From NCBI GenBank assembly GCA_014650015.1, contig BMUD01000009.1:62001-126000 (forward strand): a stretch of DNA of 64,000 bases, written 5' to 3'. The first letter of the stretch is position 1, and the number at the start of each line of letters is the position of its first letter. Origin of the DNA: Streptomyces griseoloalbus (lineage in GTDB: Bacteria; Actinomycetota; Actinomycetes; Streptomycetales; Streptomycetaceae). This document shows, piece after piece, positions 18,242 through 27,062 of this stretch. The position numbers and the translations under genes were made by a program. The notes below the pieces were generated by a model. That model was not told the origin of the DNA. It saw only the letters and a list, made by a program, of their open reading frames with translations, and made no database searches.

Positions 18242-18396
18242 GTTTGCGGTGTTTTCCGATGAAGGCCATTACTTCCGGTACGGCTTTGAAATTACCCTTG
18301 CCTCGCCCGCTGTTATTTGCCTCACTACACCGTCCGCCCGGAATTAAGGAACCTGTTGCCTAATATTGGCCAGGACACGCCTCACGGAGGGGAGCG

Positions 18397-21207
18397 GTGA
18401 CCGTGCGACGGGACTTCAAGGAGCCTGCCAGGTGCCGCCCCGACCTGGTCATCGGCCGGGAGGAGCTGTTCTCCGACGCCCGGGAGCAGCTCACCGGCGG
18501 GGGCAGTGTGCTGCTCCACGGTCCTGCCGGAATAGGAAAATCGACCGTGCTGCGGGCACTTGCGGCGGAAAACGCCGGTGCGGCGCGGACGGTGCTGCGC
18601 TGTTCGGCCACGGAGTCCGAATCCCATCTGCCGTTCCTGGCGCTGGCCGATCTGTTCGGTCTGGTCCTCGACAAGGTGGCCGCGCGGCTGCCCGCCGCCC
18701 AGCGCACCGCCCTGGAGTCGGCGCTCACCGGGCGCGGTGAGTCCACCCTCCAGCGGGACGGGCTGGCGCTGCGTCTCGCGGTGCTGTCCATGCTGCGCGC
18801 GCTGGCCGCCGAGGGGCCGGTCCTCGTGGTCGCCGACGATCTGCAGTGGCTGGACTCGGCCAGCGCCGAGCTCCTCGGCTTCGCCGCCCGGCGGCTCGGC
18901 GACACCCCGGTGCAGATGGTGTGCGCGGTGCGCACGGAGGGCCAGGAGTACGACCGTCATCTGCGCGCCTGCCCGCCGGACACCCTCGCCGTGCGGCTGG
19001 GCCCGTTCTCCCGCACCCAGGTCTCCGCGCTGCTCGACCACCGCGGCTACACCGATCTGTCCCGCTCCACGGCCCGTGACATCCACCGCACCAGCGGGGG
19101 CAACCCGCTCTTCGCGCTCGAACTGGGCCGCGCCCTCGCCGAGAGCCCCACCCGCCCCCGCCCGGGCGAGCCGCTGCCGGTGCCGACCTCGCTGCGGGCC
19201 CTGGTGCTCAGCCGTCTGGAGATGCTGTCGGACGAGGCGCGCCGCACCCTGCTGGTGGCCAGCGCCGGCGCCCGTCCCACCCTGGCGCTGCTGCACGCGG
19301 CCGGCCGGGACGACGCCGAGGCGGAGACGGCTCAGGCCGCCGCCCTGGGGCTGCTGGCGACGGACCCGGAGGAGCCCGCGCTGCGCTTCGCGCATCCGCT
19401 GATCTCGGCGGCGCTGTACGCGGAGGCCCCGGCGCGCGAGCGGCGGGCGGTGCACACCGCGCTGTCCACGGCCGCCTCCGACCCCATCGAGCGGGCCCGG
19501 CATCTGGCCCTGGCGACCACCGGCACCGACCCGGAGGTGGCCGCCCGGCTCGCCGAGGCCGCCGCGCTGGCCCGGGACCGGGGGGCGCCGTCGGTCGCCG
19601 CCTCGCTCGGACTGCTCGCCGCCCGGCACACCCCCTCCGACAGCGCGCCCGGCCCGGACGAGCGGCGGCTCCAGGCCGCCGAGGACGCGATCACCGCGGG
19701 CGAGGCCGACCTGGCGCGGGACATCGCCCGCGAGGTGCTGACCCGGGCGACGGTGCCGGCGGAGCGGGTGCGGGCGTGGATGGTGGTCATCGAAGCGGCC
19801 GGGCAGGCGCTCGGCGAGGTCGACGCCGTCTTCCCGCAGGTGCTGGCCGACGCCGGCGACGACCCCCGGCTGCTCGCCCTGGTCCACTATCAGCTGGCCT
19901 GGCGCGAAGTGGTGGTGGACGGCGACTTCGGCAAGGCACGCCAGGAGGCCGCGCACGCGGCGGAGCTGGCGGCGCGGGGCGCGGACCGGCGTACCGAGCT
20001 GATGGCTCTCGCCTTCCAGGCCTCCACCGAGACCCTGATGGGCCACCCGGACGCCCCCGCCACCATCAGACGTGCCCTGCAGGAACCCCAGGACCCCGAC
20101 GTGGCCAGCCATCACAACGGCGCCGCCATGGCCAGGTTCCGCTGGCTGCTCATGAGCGACCGGCTGCCCGAGGCCCGCACGGCCGTCACCGCACTGCTGC
20201 GGGAGGCCCGGCGGCGCGGCATGGTCGAGAGCGAGGTGCACTTCCTGCGCATGCTCGCCGACACCGAACTGCGCTCCGGGCACTGCGGCCGGGCCCTGGA
20301 CCTGACCCGCGAGAGCCTGCGGCTGGCCCGGGACTCGGGGATCGGCGAGAGCGCCTCGGCCATGCTCGCCTCCTTCGCGGAGGCCTCGGGCGGGGATGTG
20401 GACCGGGCGCTGGCCCTGGCCCGGGAGGCCGCGGACCACGCGGAGGTGGACGGCGACCAGCTGTACCTGTCCCTCGCCCTGGCCGCCCTCGGCTACGCCC
20501 AGTTGGTCGCCGGGGACGCGGCCGCCGCGGTCCGCTCGCTGCGCCGGGTGCGGGAGCTGGAGCACGCCATGGGCATCAGCGACCCGGCGCGGGGCCGCTG
20601 GCACGGCGACCTCGCCGAGGCGCTGGTGCGGATCGGTGAACCCGGCGAGGCGCAGGAACTCATCAACGTCACACGGGCGCACGCGGTGCGCCTGGACCGC
20701 GCGAGCGTGCTGGCCACGCTGGACCGGGCCGAGGCGCTGGTGCGCGCCGCGCGCGGGGAACACCAGGCGGCGCAGGCACAGTTGATGTCGGCGCAGGACC
20801 GGCTCGGCAGACTGGGCCACGGCCTGGAGGAGGCGCGGGCCGCCTTCGCGCTGGCCCGGCTGCGCGCCCGGGCGCCGGGACCGGCCGCGTACGACGAGGC
20901 CGCCCGGCTGTTCCGGCGGTGCCGTGCGCTGCCCTGGCTGCGCCAGGTCGACGAGGCCGTGGCCGCCGGGCCCGCGGAGGCACGGACGGTGCCCGCCGCC
21001 ACCCCCGCCGCCCTGGACGGGCTGGCCTCGATGGAGCGCCAGGTCGCCGCGCTGGTCATGGAGGGCGCCACCAACCGCGAGATCGCCGGCCGCCTGTTCA
21101 TCAGCGTCAAGACCGTCGAGGCGACCCTCACCCGGGTCTACCGCAAGCTGGGGATCCGCTCCCGCGTCGACATCGTCCGCCTGGCAGCGGGCCGCCGCAC
21201 CACCTGA
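18397..21207 (+). CDS. LAL-type LuxR regulator (large ATP-binding)
   Basis: A 936-residue regulator. Residues 42-50 are the Walker A loop (GPAGIGKST) and about 142-152 the Walker B (LVVADDLQWLD). A long TPR-like helical region fills the middle, and a LuxR HTH ends the protein (MERQVAALVMEGATNREIAG, then RLFISVKTVEATLTRVYRKL). GTG 18397 has GGAGGGGA upstream. It follows the GAF-LuxR gene by 155 bases that are unusually AT-containing for this genome, probably its own promoter. The regulon is unknown; the adjacent protease is one candidate. Confidence 0.9.
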   Translation: MTVRRDFKEPARCRPDLVIGREELFSDAREQLTGGGSVLLHGPAGIGKSTVLRALAAENAGAARTVLRCSATESESHLPFLALADLFGLVLDKVAARLPAAQRTALESALTGRGESTLQRDGLALRLAVLSMLRALAAEGPVLVVADDLQWLDSASAELLGFAARRLGDTPVQMVCAVRTEGQEYDRHLRACPPDTLAVRLGPFSRTQVSALLDHRGYTDLSRSTARDIHRTSGGNPLFALELGRALAESPTRPRPGEPLPVPTSLRALVLSRLEMLSDEARRTLLVASAGARPTLALLHAAGRDDAEAETAQAAALGLLATDPEEPALRFAHPLISAALYAEAPARERRAVHTALSTAASDPIERARHLALATTGTDPEVAARLAEAAALARDRGAPSVAASLGLLAARHTPSDSAPGPDERRLQAAEDAITAGEADLARDIAREVLTRATVPAERVRAWMVVIEAAGQALGEVDAVFPQVLADAGDDPRLLALVHYQLAWREVVVDGDFGKARQEAAHAAELAARGADRRTELMALAFQASTETLMGHPDAPATIRRALQEPQDPDVASHHNGAAMARFRWLLMSDRLPEARTAVTALLREARRRGMVESEVHFLRMLADTELRSGHCGRALDLTRESLRLARDSGIGESASAMLASFAEASGGDVDRALALAREAADHAEVDGDQLYLSLALAALGYAQLVAGDAAAAVRSLRRVRELEHAMGISDPARGRWHGDLAEALVRIGEPGEAQELINVTRAHAVRLDRASVLATLDRAEALVRAARGEHQAAQAQLMSAQDRLGRLGHGLEEARAAFALARLRARAPGPAAYDEAARLFRRCRALPWLRQVDEAVAAGPAEARTVPAATPAALDGLASMERQVAALVMEGATNREIAGRLFISVKTVEATLTRVYRKLGIRSRVDIVRLAAGRRTT

Positions 21208-21257
21208 CCCCCGAACAGGGCCGGTCCGGGGCAACCGAGGGTTTTCCCTGCCCAACT

Positions 21258-21267
21258 CCCCTAGGGG
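21258..21267. promoter_or_regulatory. CCCCTAGGGG palindrome upstream of the protease gene
   Basis: A perfect 10-bp palindrome lies between the LAL regulator and the protease, about 140 bases before its ATG. It could be a LuxR-type operator. It resembles, but is not identical in spacing to, the C-run/G-run dyad at 17330. Confidence 0.4.
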
Positions 21268-21409
21268 GTTCCCTCATTGGGACGATCGCGCTCCAGGTCG
21301 TAGCGTAATCGCGTGCCGCTCGCCGGGCACACGGGGGCCGCTCACCAGGCCCCCGTGCTCGACCCCCCACCCCGTGCGACCCCCCACCGGCAATCCTGTG
21401 AGGAGACCC

Positions 21410-22201
21410 ATGTTCGGGCTCACCCGTGCCAAGAAGGCCGCCGCCGTCGGCGCGGCCACCGCTGCCGCCGCCGCTGCCGCGCTGCTCACCGCCCCCTCCG
21501 CCGTCGCCGCTCCGCAGCCCATCGTCGGCGGTACGACGACCACGACCTCGTCGTACCCGTTCATGATGCAGATCACCGACGCCTCGCAGAACCAGTTCTG
21601 CGGCGGCACCCTGGTCTCCCCCACCAAGGTGGTCACGGCCGCGCACTGCATGGTGGGCGAGACGACCAGCAGCGTGCGCGTCGTCGGCGGGCGCACCTAC
21701 CTCAACGGCACCAACGGCACCGTCGCCAGAGTCAGCCGCATATGGATCCACCCGGACTACACGAGCGCCACCCGGGGCGACGACGTGGCGGTGCTGACGC
21801 TGTCGGCGTCGATGCCGTACACCCCGGCGGGATACGTGTCGTCGACGGACACCTCGGTGTACGCGGCCGGCACCACCGCCCGCATCCTCGGCTGGGGCAC
21901 CACCTCCTCGGGCGGCAGCTCCTCCAACCAGCTGCGCACCGCCACCGTGCCGACCGTCTCCGACACCGGCTGCCGCACCTCCTACGGCTCCCGGTTCGTG
22001 CAGAGCGACATGGTGTGCGCCGGATACACCTCCGGTGGCGTGGACACCTGCCAGGGCGACAGCGGCGGGCCGCTGCTGATCGGCGGCCGCCTCGCCGGGA
22101 TCACCTCCTGGGGCGACGGCTGCGCCGCGGCCGGCTACCCGGGCGTCTACACCCGGCTGACCACCTTCTCCGCGCAGGTCACCGCGCAGGTCAACGCGTG
22201 A
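21410..22201 (+). CDS. Secreted trypsin-like serine protease
   Basis: A 263-residue S1 protease. Residues 1-33 are a signal peptide with an Ala-rich core ending SAVAA, and a four-residue propeptide (PQP region) precedes the mature IVGG terminus at 38-41. The triad is TAAHC (His), DDVAVL (Asp) and GDSGGP (Ser). The Asp in DTCQGDSGG sits at the specificity pocket, so cleavage after Arg/Lys is expected. It resembles S. griseus trypsin. ATG 21410 has GAGGAG upstream. Confidence 0.95.
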   Translation: MFGLTRAKKAAAVGAATAAAAAAALLTAPSAVAAPQPIVGGTTTTTSSYPFMMQITDASQNQFCGGTLVSPTKVVTAAHCMVGETTSSVRVVGGRTYLNGTNGTVARVSRIWIHPDYTSATRGDDVAVLTLSASMPYTPAGYVSSTDTSVYAAGTTARILGWGTTSSGGSSSNQLRTATVPTVSDTGCRTSYGSRFVQSDMVCAGYTSGGVDTCQGDSGGPLLIGGRLAGITSWGDGCAAAGYPGVYTRLTTFSAQVTAQVNA

Positions 22202-22239
22202 CCGTCCTGACTTCCTGAGTACCCCTCAGGCAGCGAACC

Positions 22240-22282
22240 AGGGGGCGTTGCGGGCTTCCACGAGCAGCCCGCAACGCCCCCT
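22240..22282. terminator. Perfect 17-bp bidirectional terminator
   Basis: A 17-bp stem (arms 22240-22256 and 22266-22282) with a 9-base loop lies between the convergent protease and AlkZ-like genes. Its strength suggests full insulation. Confidence 0.85.
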
Positions 22283-22303
22283 CTCCACGTGGACCGGCCG
22301 GGA

Positions 22304-23422
22304 TCACGCCCGTACCGTCCCGAAGCGGATGTCGTACGCCGTCCCCGGGTGCAGCACCCGGAGCATCCGCTCCCCCTCCGCGGTGACCTCCTCCCGCCGC
22401 CCCTTGCCGAGCCGGCCGAACGGCTCGATGACGAGGGCGTGTTCCTCCAGCCGCCACAGTCCCGCCAGGAACCCGTCGATCAGGAGGGTGCGGTGGGCGA
22501 GGTTGCCCTGCCAGTTGCGGCCCCGGAACGCGGGCGGTACGACGCGGGTGCGGTCGGCGTGCGAGAGGAGCAGGTTGTCGAACTCGGGCAGGAAGCGCGG
22601 CGGGGCCGGGGTGTCCGGGTCGGGGCGGGGAGCGTCCGGCAGGTCGAAGAGCTCGACGCCGTGGTCGTCCCGGAAGGTGACCAGCCGGGGCCGCAGGCGT
22701 TCGAAGGCCTCGCGCAGCCGGGTCAGCCCGGCCCAGGTCTGCATGTCCTTCACGGAGGCCGGTCCGAAGGCGGCGAGGTAACGCAGCACGGTCCCGTCCG
22801 GGGCCGGCGCCGGTTCGGCGGGCCTGCCCAGCCAGTGTTCCGCGGTGGTGAGCACGACCTGGCCGCTGCGGCCCCACAGTCCGCGCGGGGTGATCTGGAC
22901 GAGGGGCAGCCTGCAGCGGGCGGCGACGGAAAGGGCCTGCGGGTCGGCGTCGGGCCACTCCTCCAGCAGGGCCTCGCGCAGCTGCTTCATGGTGCGCGGC
23001 TCGGTCTCGACCAGCTCGCGGGCGAGCGCGGCGAGCCGGTCCGGGTCGACGCCGGTGAGCCCCTTGCGGAACGCGGTGAGCTCGCGGTCGCGGGCGGGCT
23101 GCACCAGGGGCCGCAGGGTGAGGCAGTCGTGTGCGGTGTGGGTGTGGACGGTCGAGCGCATGGTGACGATGCGGACGACCTCGCGGTCGGCCATCGGCCG
23201 GGACAGCGCCTCGGGTGTGAAGCCGTCGAGGCGGGCGGCGAGCGCGTAGTAGGGCGGCTTGACGTTCTGCGCCTGCAGCCCGACCAGATGCCCGACCGCG
23301 TCCTCGGCGGACATCGGCGAGCGGCGCAGCAGCAGCTGCCGCGCGAGAGTGGCCCGGTTCAGCGCCCTGGTGCCGAGCACGGCGGCCGGCTCCGGCGTGA
23401 CGCTCCGCTTCGTCTTCGTCAT
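22304..23422 (-). CDS. Winged-helix protein of the HTH_42 / AlkZ-like DNA glycosylase family
   Basis: A 372-residue protein. It begins with LNRATLARQLLLRRSPM, and GLQAQN (Gln50 and Gln52) matches the QxQ motif that AlkZ-type glycosylases use to excise alkylated bases or unhook crosslinks. RIVTMRSTVHTHTA and FLPEFDNLLLSHADRTRV are further family blocks. Members guard against DNA alkylation or azinomycin-like products in some species; many are generic. ATG 23422 is chosen as the first Met; the start context is weak. Confidence 0.78.
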   Translation of the reverse strand: MTKTKRSVTPEPAAVLGTRALNRATLARQLLLRRSPMSAEDAVGHLVGLQAQNVKPPYYALAARLDGFTPEALSRPMADREVVRIVTMRSTVHTHTAHDCLTLRPLVQPARDRELTAFRKGLTGVDPDRLAALARELVETEPRTMKQLREALLEEWPDADPQALSVAARCRLPLVQITPRGLWGRSGQVVLTTAEHWLGRPAEPAPAPDGTVLRYLAAFGPASVKDMQTWAGLTRLREAFERLRPRLVTFRDDHGVELFDLPDAPRPDPDTPAPPRFLPEFDNLLLSHADRTRVVPPAFRGRNWQGNLAHRTLLIDGFLAGLWRLEEHALVIEPFGRLGKGRREEVTAEGERMLRVLHPGTAYDIRFGTVRA

Positions 23423-23662
23423 ACCGGCACGCTAACCGCCGTCGCGGTCGGCTTCTGTCCGCGATGCGCACCGCGCCCGTCGCGCCGAGGGGCATCCGTC
23501 GGTATATGAAATGCCGCGCTCACCCATGTGACCACCTTCCCGAATACCTGCCCATATGCGCGACATCCCGCGCGGGCGAGTAACACTGCGGCGGCCGGAA
23601 AACGCTGACGTCTACGGGGCCCGCACGCCGGCCCGAATTCGCAAACGTCAGAGGGGATTCCC

Positions 23663-24022
23663 GTGAGCCATATCGACCCGACACCCGGGCAGCACACCTA
23701 CGACGACCGGCCCGCGCCCGACCCGTACCGGCACGAGCGGCGCAGGTCCACCGCACGGCGGACCGCGTTGACCGTGCAGACCGTCGCCGACGTCGCGGCC
23801 GGTTTCCTGGTCCTGTGGATCGCCCTCCATCTGCTCGGGGCCAACGAGACGAATGTCTTCGTCGCATTCGTGCGCGATGCGGCGGACATTCTGTCCTGGT
23901 GGTCACAGGATATTTTCACCATGGACACGGAAGGCCTTCGCGTTCTCCTCAATCATGGTCTGCCCGCCCTCCTTTATCTGGCGGTCGGTCATGGCATCGC
24001 CGCACGGCTGAACCGCGCATGA
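23663..24022 (+). CDS. Small two-helix membrane protein, unknown function
   Basis: A 119-residue protein with a Pro/Arg-rich cytoplasmic N terminus and two predicted membrane helices (VADVAAGFLVLWIALHLLG and LLNHGLPALLYLAVGHGIAA). GTG 23663 has GAGGGG 7 bases upstream. Its stop overlaps the next ATG (ATGA), pairing it with a small soluble protein. Upstream, CTGACGT (23605) and ACGTCAG (23645) form a spaced dyad in the promoter region. Confidence 0.68.
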   Translation: MSHIDPTPGQHTYDDRPAPDPYRHERRRSTARRTALTVQTVADVAAGFLVLWIALHLLGANETNVFVAFVRDAADILSWWSQDIFTMDTEGLRVLLNHGLPALLYLAVGHGIAARLNRA

Positions 24023-24228
24023 CCGCGACCGGAACGACTCCCCCACGAAGGACCGCCCCCGTGACCTCCCCTCCTCCCTCCGACGAGCATCTGCCGGTCT
24101 ACGACAGCCTGGTGCGCGAGCGCGGTGACGTCGTGGCCGAGGCGCGCGAGGTGTCCGAACGGACCCTGCACGAGGCCCGGCAGGCACTGGCCGGCGCCGG
24201 TGCCCGGCCGAGGCCGGCTCGCCGCTGA
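24019..24228 (+). CDS. Small soluble hypothetical protein
   Basis: A 69-residue protein whose middle is a predicted charged helix (LVRERGDVVAEAREVSERTL). ATG 24019 overlaps the membrane-protein stop; GTG 24061, preceded by AAGGA, is an alternative giving 55 residues and starts where the sequence looks most conserved. It probably works with the membrane protein. No domain is recognised. Confidence 0.55.
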   Translation: MTATGTTPPRRTAPVTSPPPSDEHLPVYDSLVRERGDVVAEAREVSERTLHEARQALAGAGARPRPARR

Positions 24229-24289
24229 ATCCCGTACGACCGCGACCGGGCCGATTGTGTTCCGCCGGCGGGGGCACTCGGCGCGCACT

Positions 24290-25219
24290 GTGTACGGACG
24301 AGCGCGCGCGGGACCGCGAAGGGTCCTGCTGACCGGGTGGTTCAGCTTCCGCGACGGGGAGGCGACCGCCGGGGACGTGCTGGCGTTGCGCCGGGTGGAG
24401 GAGGTGCTGCGGACGGCCGGGACGTCCTACGACGTCGTATGGAGCCCCGGTTTCCGGCCGGAGGCGCTGCACTTCGACGACGTGCGGCCCGGCGACTACT
24501 CCCACCTGGTGTTCGTGTGCGGCCCGCTGCACGGGCCGCAGGTCGAGGAGTTGCACCGGCGTTTCGCGCACTGTGTGCGGATCGCCGTGGGCACGTCGGT
24601 GATCGACCCCGGCGGTGCGGCCGTGACCGGCTTCCACCACGTGCTGGCGCGGGACGCGCCCGGCGGCGAGCCGACCGAGGACCTGGCGGCCCGCGCCCCC
24701 GCGGTGCCCGCACGGCCCGTGGTCGGGGTGATCCTCACCCATGGTCAGCAGGAGTACGGGCAGCAGCGGCGGCACGGCCAGGTCGCGGACCGGGTGACGG
24801 ACTGGCTGGCCGGCAAGGACTGCGCGCGGTTGGAGCTGGAGACGCGGCTGGACACCCGGGACTGGCACCTCAGTGCGACGCCGGCCCAGGTGCAGTCGGT
24901 GCTGGCCCGCCTGGACCTCGTCGTCACCGACCGGCTGCACGGGCTGGTGCTCGCGCTGCGGGTCGGCACGCCGGTGCTGGCGGTGGACCCGGTGGCGGGC
25001 GGCGCCAAGGTGACCGCGCAGGCCCGTGCCTGCGGCTGGCCCGCGCTGCTGGCCGCCGAGCAGGTGGACGCGCGCCGGCTGGAGCGGTGGTGGGACTGGT
25101 GTCTGACCTCGGGCCGGGTGGCGGCCCGGCAGGTCCGCGACGCCTTCCGGGAGGGCCGCGTACCGGACGGCGCGGACCGGCTGCTGGAGGTGCTGGCGCC
25201 GCGCGCCGACGCCGGTTAG
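24290..25219 (+). CDS. Polysaccharide pyruvyl transferase-like protein
   Basis: About 309 residues. The N-terminal part has VLLTGWFSFRDGEATAGD and SHLVFVCGPLHGPQVEE. The C-terminal part has DLVVTDRLHGLVLALRVGTP followed by VLAVDPVAGGAK, the strongest signature of the pyruvyl-transferase (CsaB/WcaK) family. These enzymes add pyruvate ketals from PEP to surface glycans. GTG 24290 is a tentative start with a weak ribosome site; GTG 24257 is also in frame. It converges on the glycosyltransferase operon and probably decorates its product. Confidence 0.7.
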   Translation: MYGRARAGPRRVLLTGWFSFRDGEATAGDVLALRRVEEVLRTAGTSYDVVWSPGFRPEALHFDDVRPGDYSHLVFVCGPLHGPQVEELHRRFAHCVRIAVGTSVIDPGGAAVTGFHHVLARDAPGGEPTEDLAARAPAVPARPVVGVILTHGQQEYGQQRRHGQVADRVTDWLAGKDCARLELETRLDTRDWHLSATPAQVQSVLARLDLVVTDRLHGLVLALRVGTPVLAVDPVAGGAKVTAQARACGWPALLAAEQVDARRLERWWDWCLTSGRVAARQVRDAFREGRVPDGADRLLEVLAPRADAG

Positions 25220-25299
25220 CGCGGCATCCGGCCGGCGCCTCGGAAAGCCTTGCGCGGCCGTCCTCGATCACGCTGACGGTGACCGATGCGGACTTCGGC

Positions 25300-26196
25300 T
25301 CAGCCGGTGTAGCGGCGGGCCGTGGAGGTGCGCTGGGCCGGTTCCAGGAGGCGGAGCCGGGATTCGACCTCGTGGGGCAGGACGCGGCGCTCCCGCAGCA
25401 CCCAGGGCAGGGCGGCGACCGCCTCGGCGAAGGCGCGCAGGGAAGTGGTGTCGCGCGGGACGGTGCGGGCCAGGTTCAGGGTGCGGCGCAGGGCGGGGCC
25501 CGCCGGGCGGCGCAGCCAGGTGAACCACAGGGTGTTGCGGATGCCGTGCATCCGGCGCAGCGTCGGGTCCCGCGCCGCCGACGCCTGATGGTGGATCGTC
25601 AGGTGATCGGCGTAGGTCAGCCACCAGCCGTCGGCCGCCAGGTCCGCGGCCAGCAGTTCCTCCTCGCCGCCGAGCCACAGTCGCGGGTGGAAACCGCCCG
25701 CGGTGCGGAAGGCGTCGGTGCGCAGCACGGTCGCGGCGGCCAGGAACGAGCCGAGGGCCGGTCCGGGCAGCCAGCGCGGGCCGGGCACGGGCGAGTCGCG
25801 CAGTTCGCGGACGATCGGGTCCTCGGTGCCGTCGGGTTCGACGATGATCCGCGCGGTGACCGAGCCGAGCGCGGGGTGCCGGTCGAGCAGGTCGGCGGCG
25901 CCGGCGAGGGAGCCGGGCGACCACCAGGAGTCGTCGTCGCAGAAGGCGACGTAGGGCGTGCGGACCTCGCGCACGGCGAGATTGCGGCCGACGGCGCCGA
26001 GGTTGCGGCCGGGACACAGCAGCCGGACGTCCGGGTGATGGCGGGCGACGGCCTCGGCGGTGCCGTCGCCGGAGCCGTTGTCGGTGACGATTACCGGTGG
26101 CCGCTCGGGGAGTCCGGCGAGGTGACCGAGGGTGCGCAGGAGTTCGGGGCGCCGGTTGTGGGTGATGACGACGACGGTCGTGCGCGGGTCGGTCAT
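25300..26196 (-). CDS. Family 2 glycosyltransferase
   Basis: A 298-residue GT-A enzyme. TTVVVITHNRRPELLRTL begins the nucleotide-sugar fold, VAFCDDDSWWSPGSL contains the DxD-type metal site, and LGGEEELLAADLAADGWWLTY is the acceptor-side ED-like block. ATG 26196 lies in the previous stop (ATGA), and GGAAGGGA is upstream. It is the last gene of the overlapping glycan operon. It is clearly paralogous to its upstream neighbour, suggesting a local duplication. Confidence 0.9.
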   Translation of the reverse strand: MTDPRTTVVVITHNRRPELLRTLGHLAGLPERPPVIVTDNGSGDGTAEAVARHHPDVRLLCPGRNLGAVGRNLAVREVRTPYVAFCDDDSWWSPGSLAGAADLLDRHPALGSVTARIIVEPDGTEDPIVRELRDSPVPGPRWLPGPALGSFLAAATVLRTDAFRTAGGFHPRLWLGGEEELLAADLAADGWWLTYADHLTIHHQASAARDPTLRRMHGIRNTLWFTWLRRPAGPALRRTLNLARTVPRDTTSLRAFAEAVAALPWVLRERRVLPHEVESRLRLLEPAQRTSTARRYTG

Positions 26197-27062
26197 GCGG
26201 TCGTCCCTTCCAGCAGCCGGGCGGCCCGTTCCACGTGCGGGGGCAGCGCCCTGCGCTCGCGCAGGGCCGCCGGCAGGCGGGTGAGGGTCTCCCGCAGGGC
26301 GCGCCGGGCGTGCTCGTCGGCGCGCGCCTCGGCGGCGAGGGCTCCGGTGCGGGCGAGGGCGTAGGGGACGGGGCGTCGCAGCCAGGCGGTCAGGAGTTCG
26401 TTGCGGCGCTGGAGCGCGGGGCGGCCGGGGCGAACCGCGGGGGCCGGGTGGTGGTGGGCGACGACGTCGGGGCAGTGGGTGACGCCCCAGCCGCGCGCGG
26501 CGAGGTCGTAGGCGAGGAGGGTCTCCTCGCCGGCGAAGAACAGCAGCCGGTGGAAGCCGCCGGCGTCGAGGTAGGCGTGGCGGCGGACGACGGCGCCACA
26601 GGCGAGGAAACCCAGCACCTGGGTGCCCGGGAGGTCGGTGGCCGGGCCCAGCGGGGACCCGGCGAGGACGTCGTTGAGCGGGTCGGAAGCGGCGGCCGGG
26701 CCGACGAGGATGCGGGCGGCGATCAGGCCGAGCCGGGGGTGGGCGTCGAACAGCTCGGCCGCCCGGCCCAGGGCTCCGGGCGCCCACCAGGAGTCGTCGT
26801 CGCTGAACGCCACGTACGGGGTGTCGAGGGCGCGGGCGCCGTGGTTGCGGGCCAGGGCGCCGTGGTTGACGGGCAGTGCCAGGACGCGCACGTCGGGGAA
26901 GTCACGGGCGAGCATGGCGCGCGTGCCGTCGGTGGAGGCGTTGTCGGCGACGAGGATCTCGGGCCGCTCGGGCAGGGCGGTCAGGTGCCGGAGGGTGACG
27001 GCGAGCCGGTCGCACCGGTCACGGGTGGCGATGACGACGCCGAGGGGGCGGTGGTCCGTCAT
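26193..27062 (-). CDS. Family 2 glycosyltransferase, paralogue of the downstream gene
   Basis: A 289-residue GT-A enzyme with GVVIATRDRCDRLAVTLR, YVAFSDDDSWWAPGALGR (metal-binding DDD) and FFAGEETLLAYDLAARGW. Block order and wording match the next gene closely while the C-terminal thirds diverge, so the two may add different sugars. It overlaps both neighbours by ATGA. The upstream partner is the repeat-bearing GT9. Confidence 0.9.
   Translation of the reverse strand: MTDHRPLGVVIATRDRCDRLAVTLRHLTALPERPEILVADNASTDGTRAMLARDFPDVRVLALPVNHGALARNHGARALDTPYVAFSDDDSWWAPGALGRAAELFDAHPRLGLIAARILVGPAAASDPLNDVLAGSPLGPATDLPGTQVLGFLACGAVVRRHAYLDAGGFHRLLFFAGEETLLAYDLAARGWGVTHCPDVVAHHHPAPAVRPGRPALQRRNELLTAWLRRPVPYALARTGALAAEARADEHARRALRETLTRLPAALRERRALPPHVERAARLLEGTTA

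Noticed and set aside
18382-21255. 957-codon minus-strand frame over the LAL regulator
   Set aside because: It is antisense to a gene with Walker motifs and HTH; its translation is repetitive Gly/Arg/Gln sequence.
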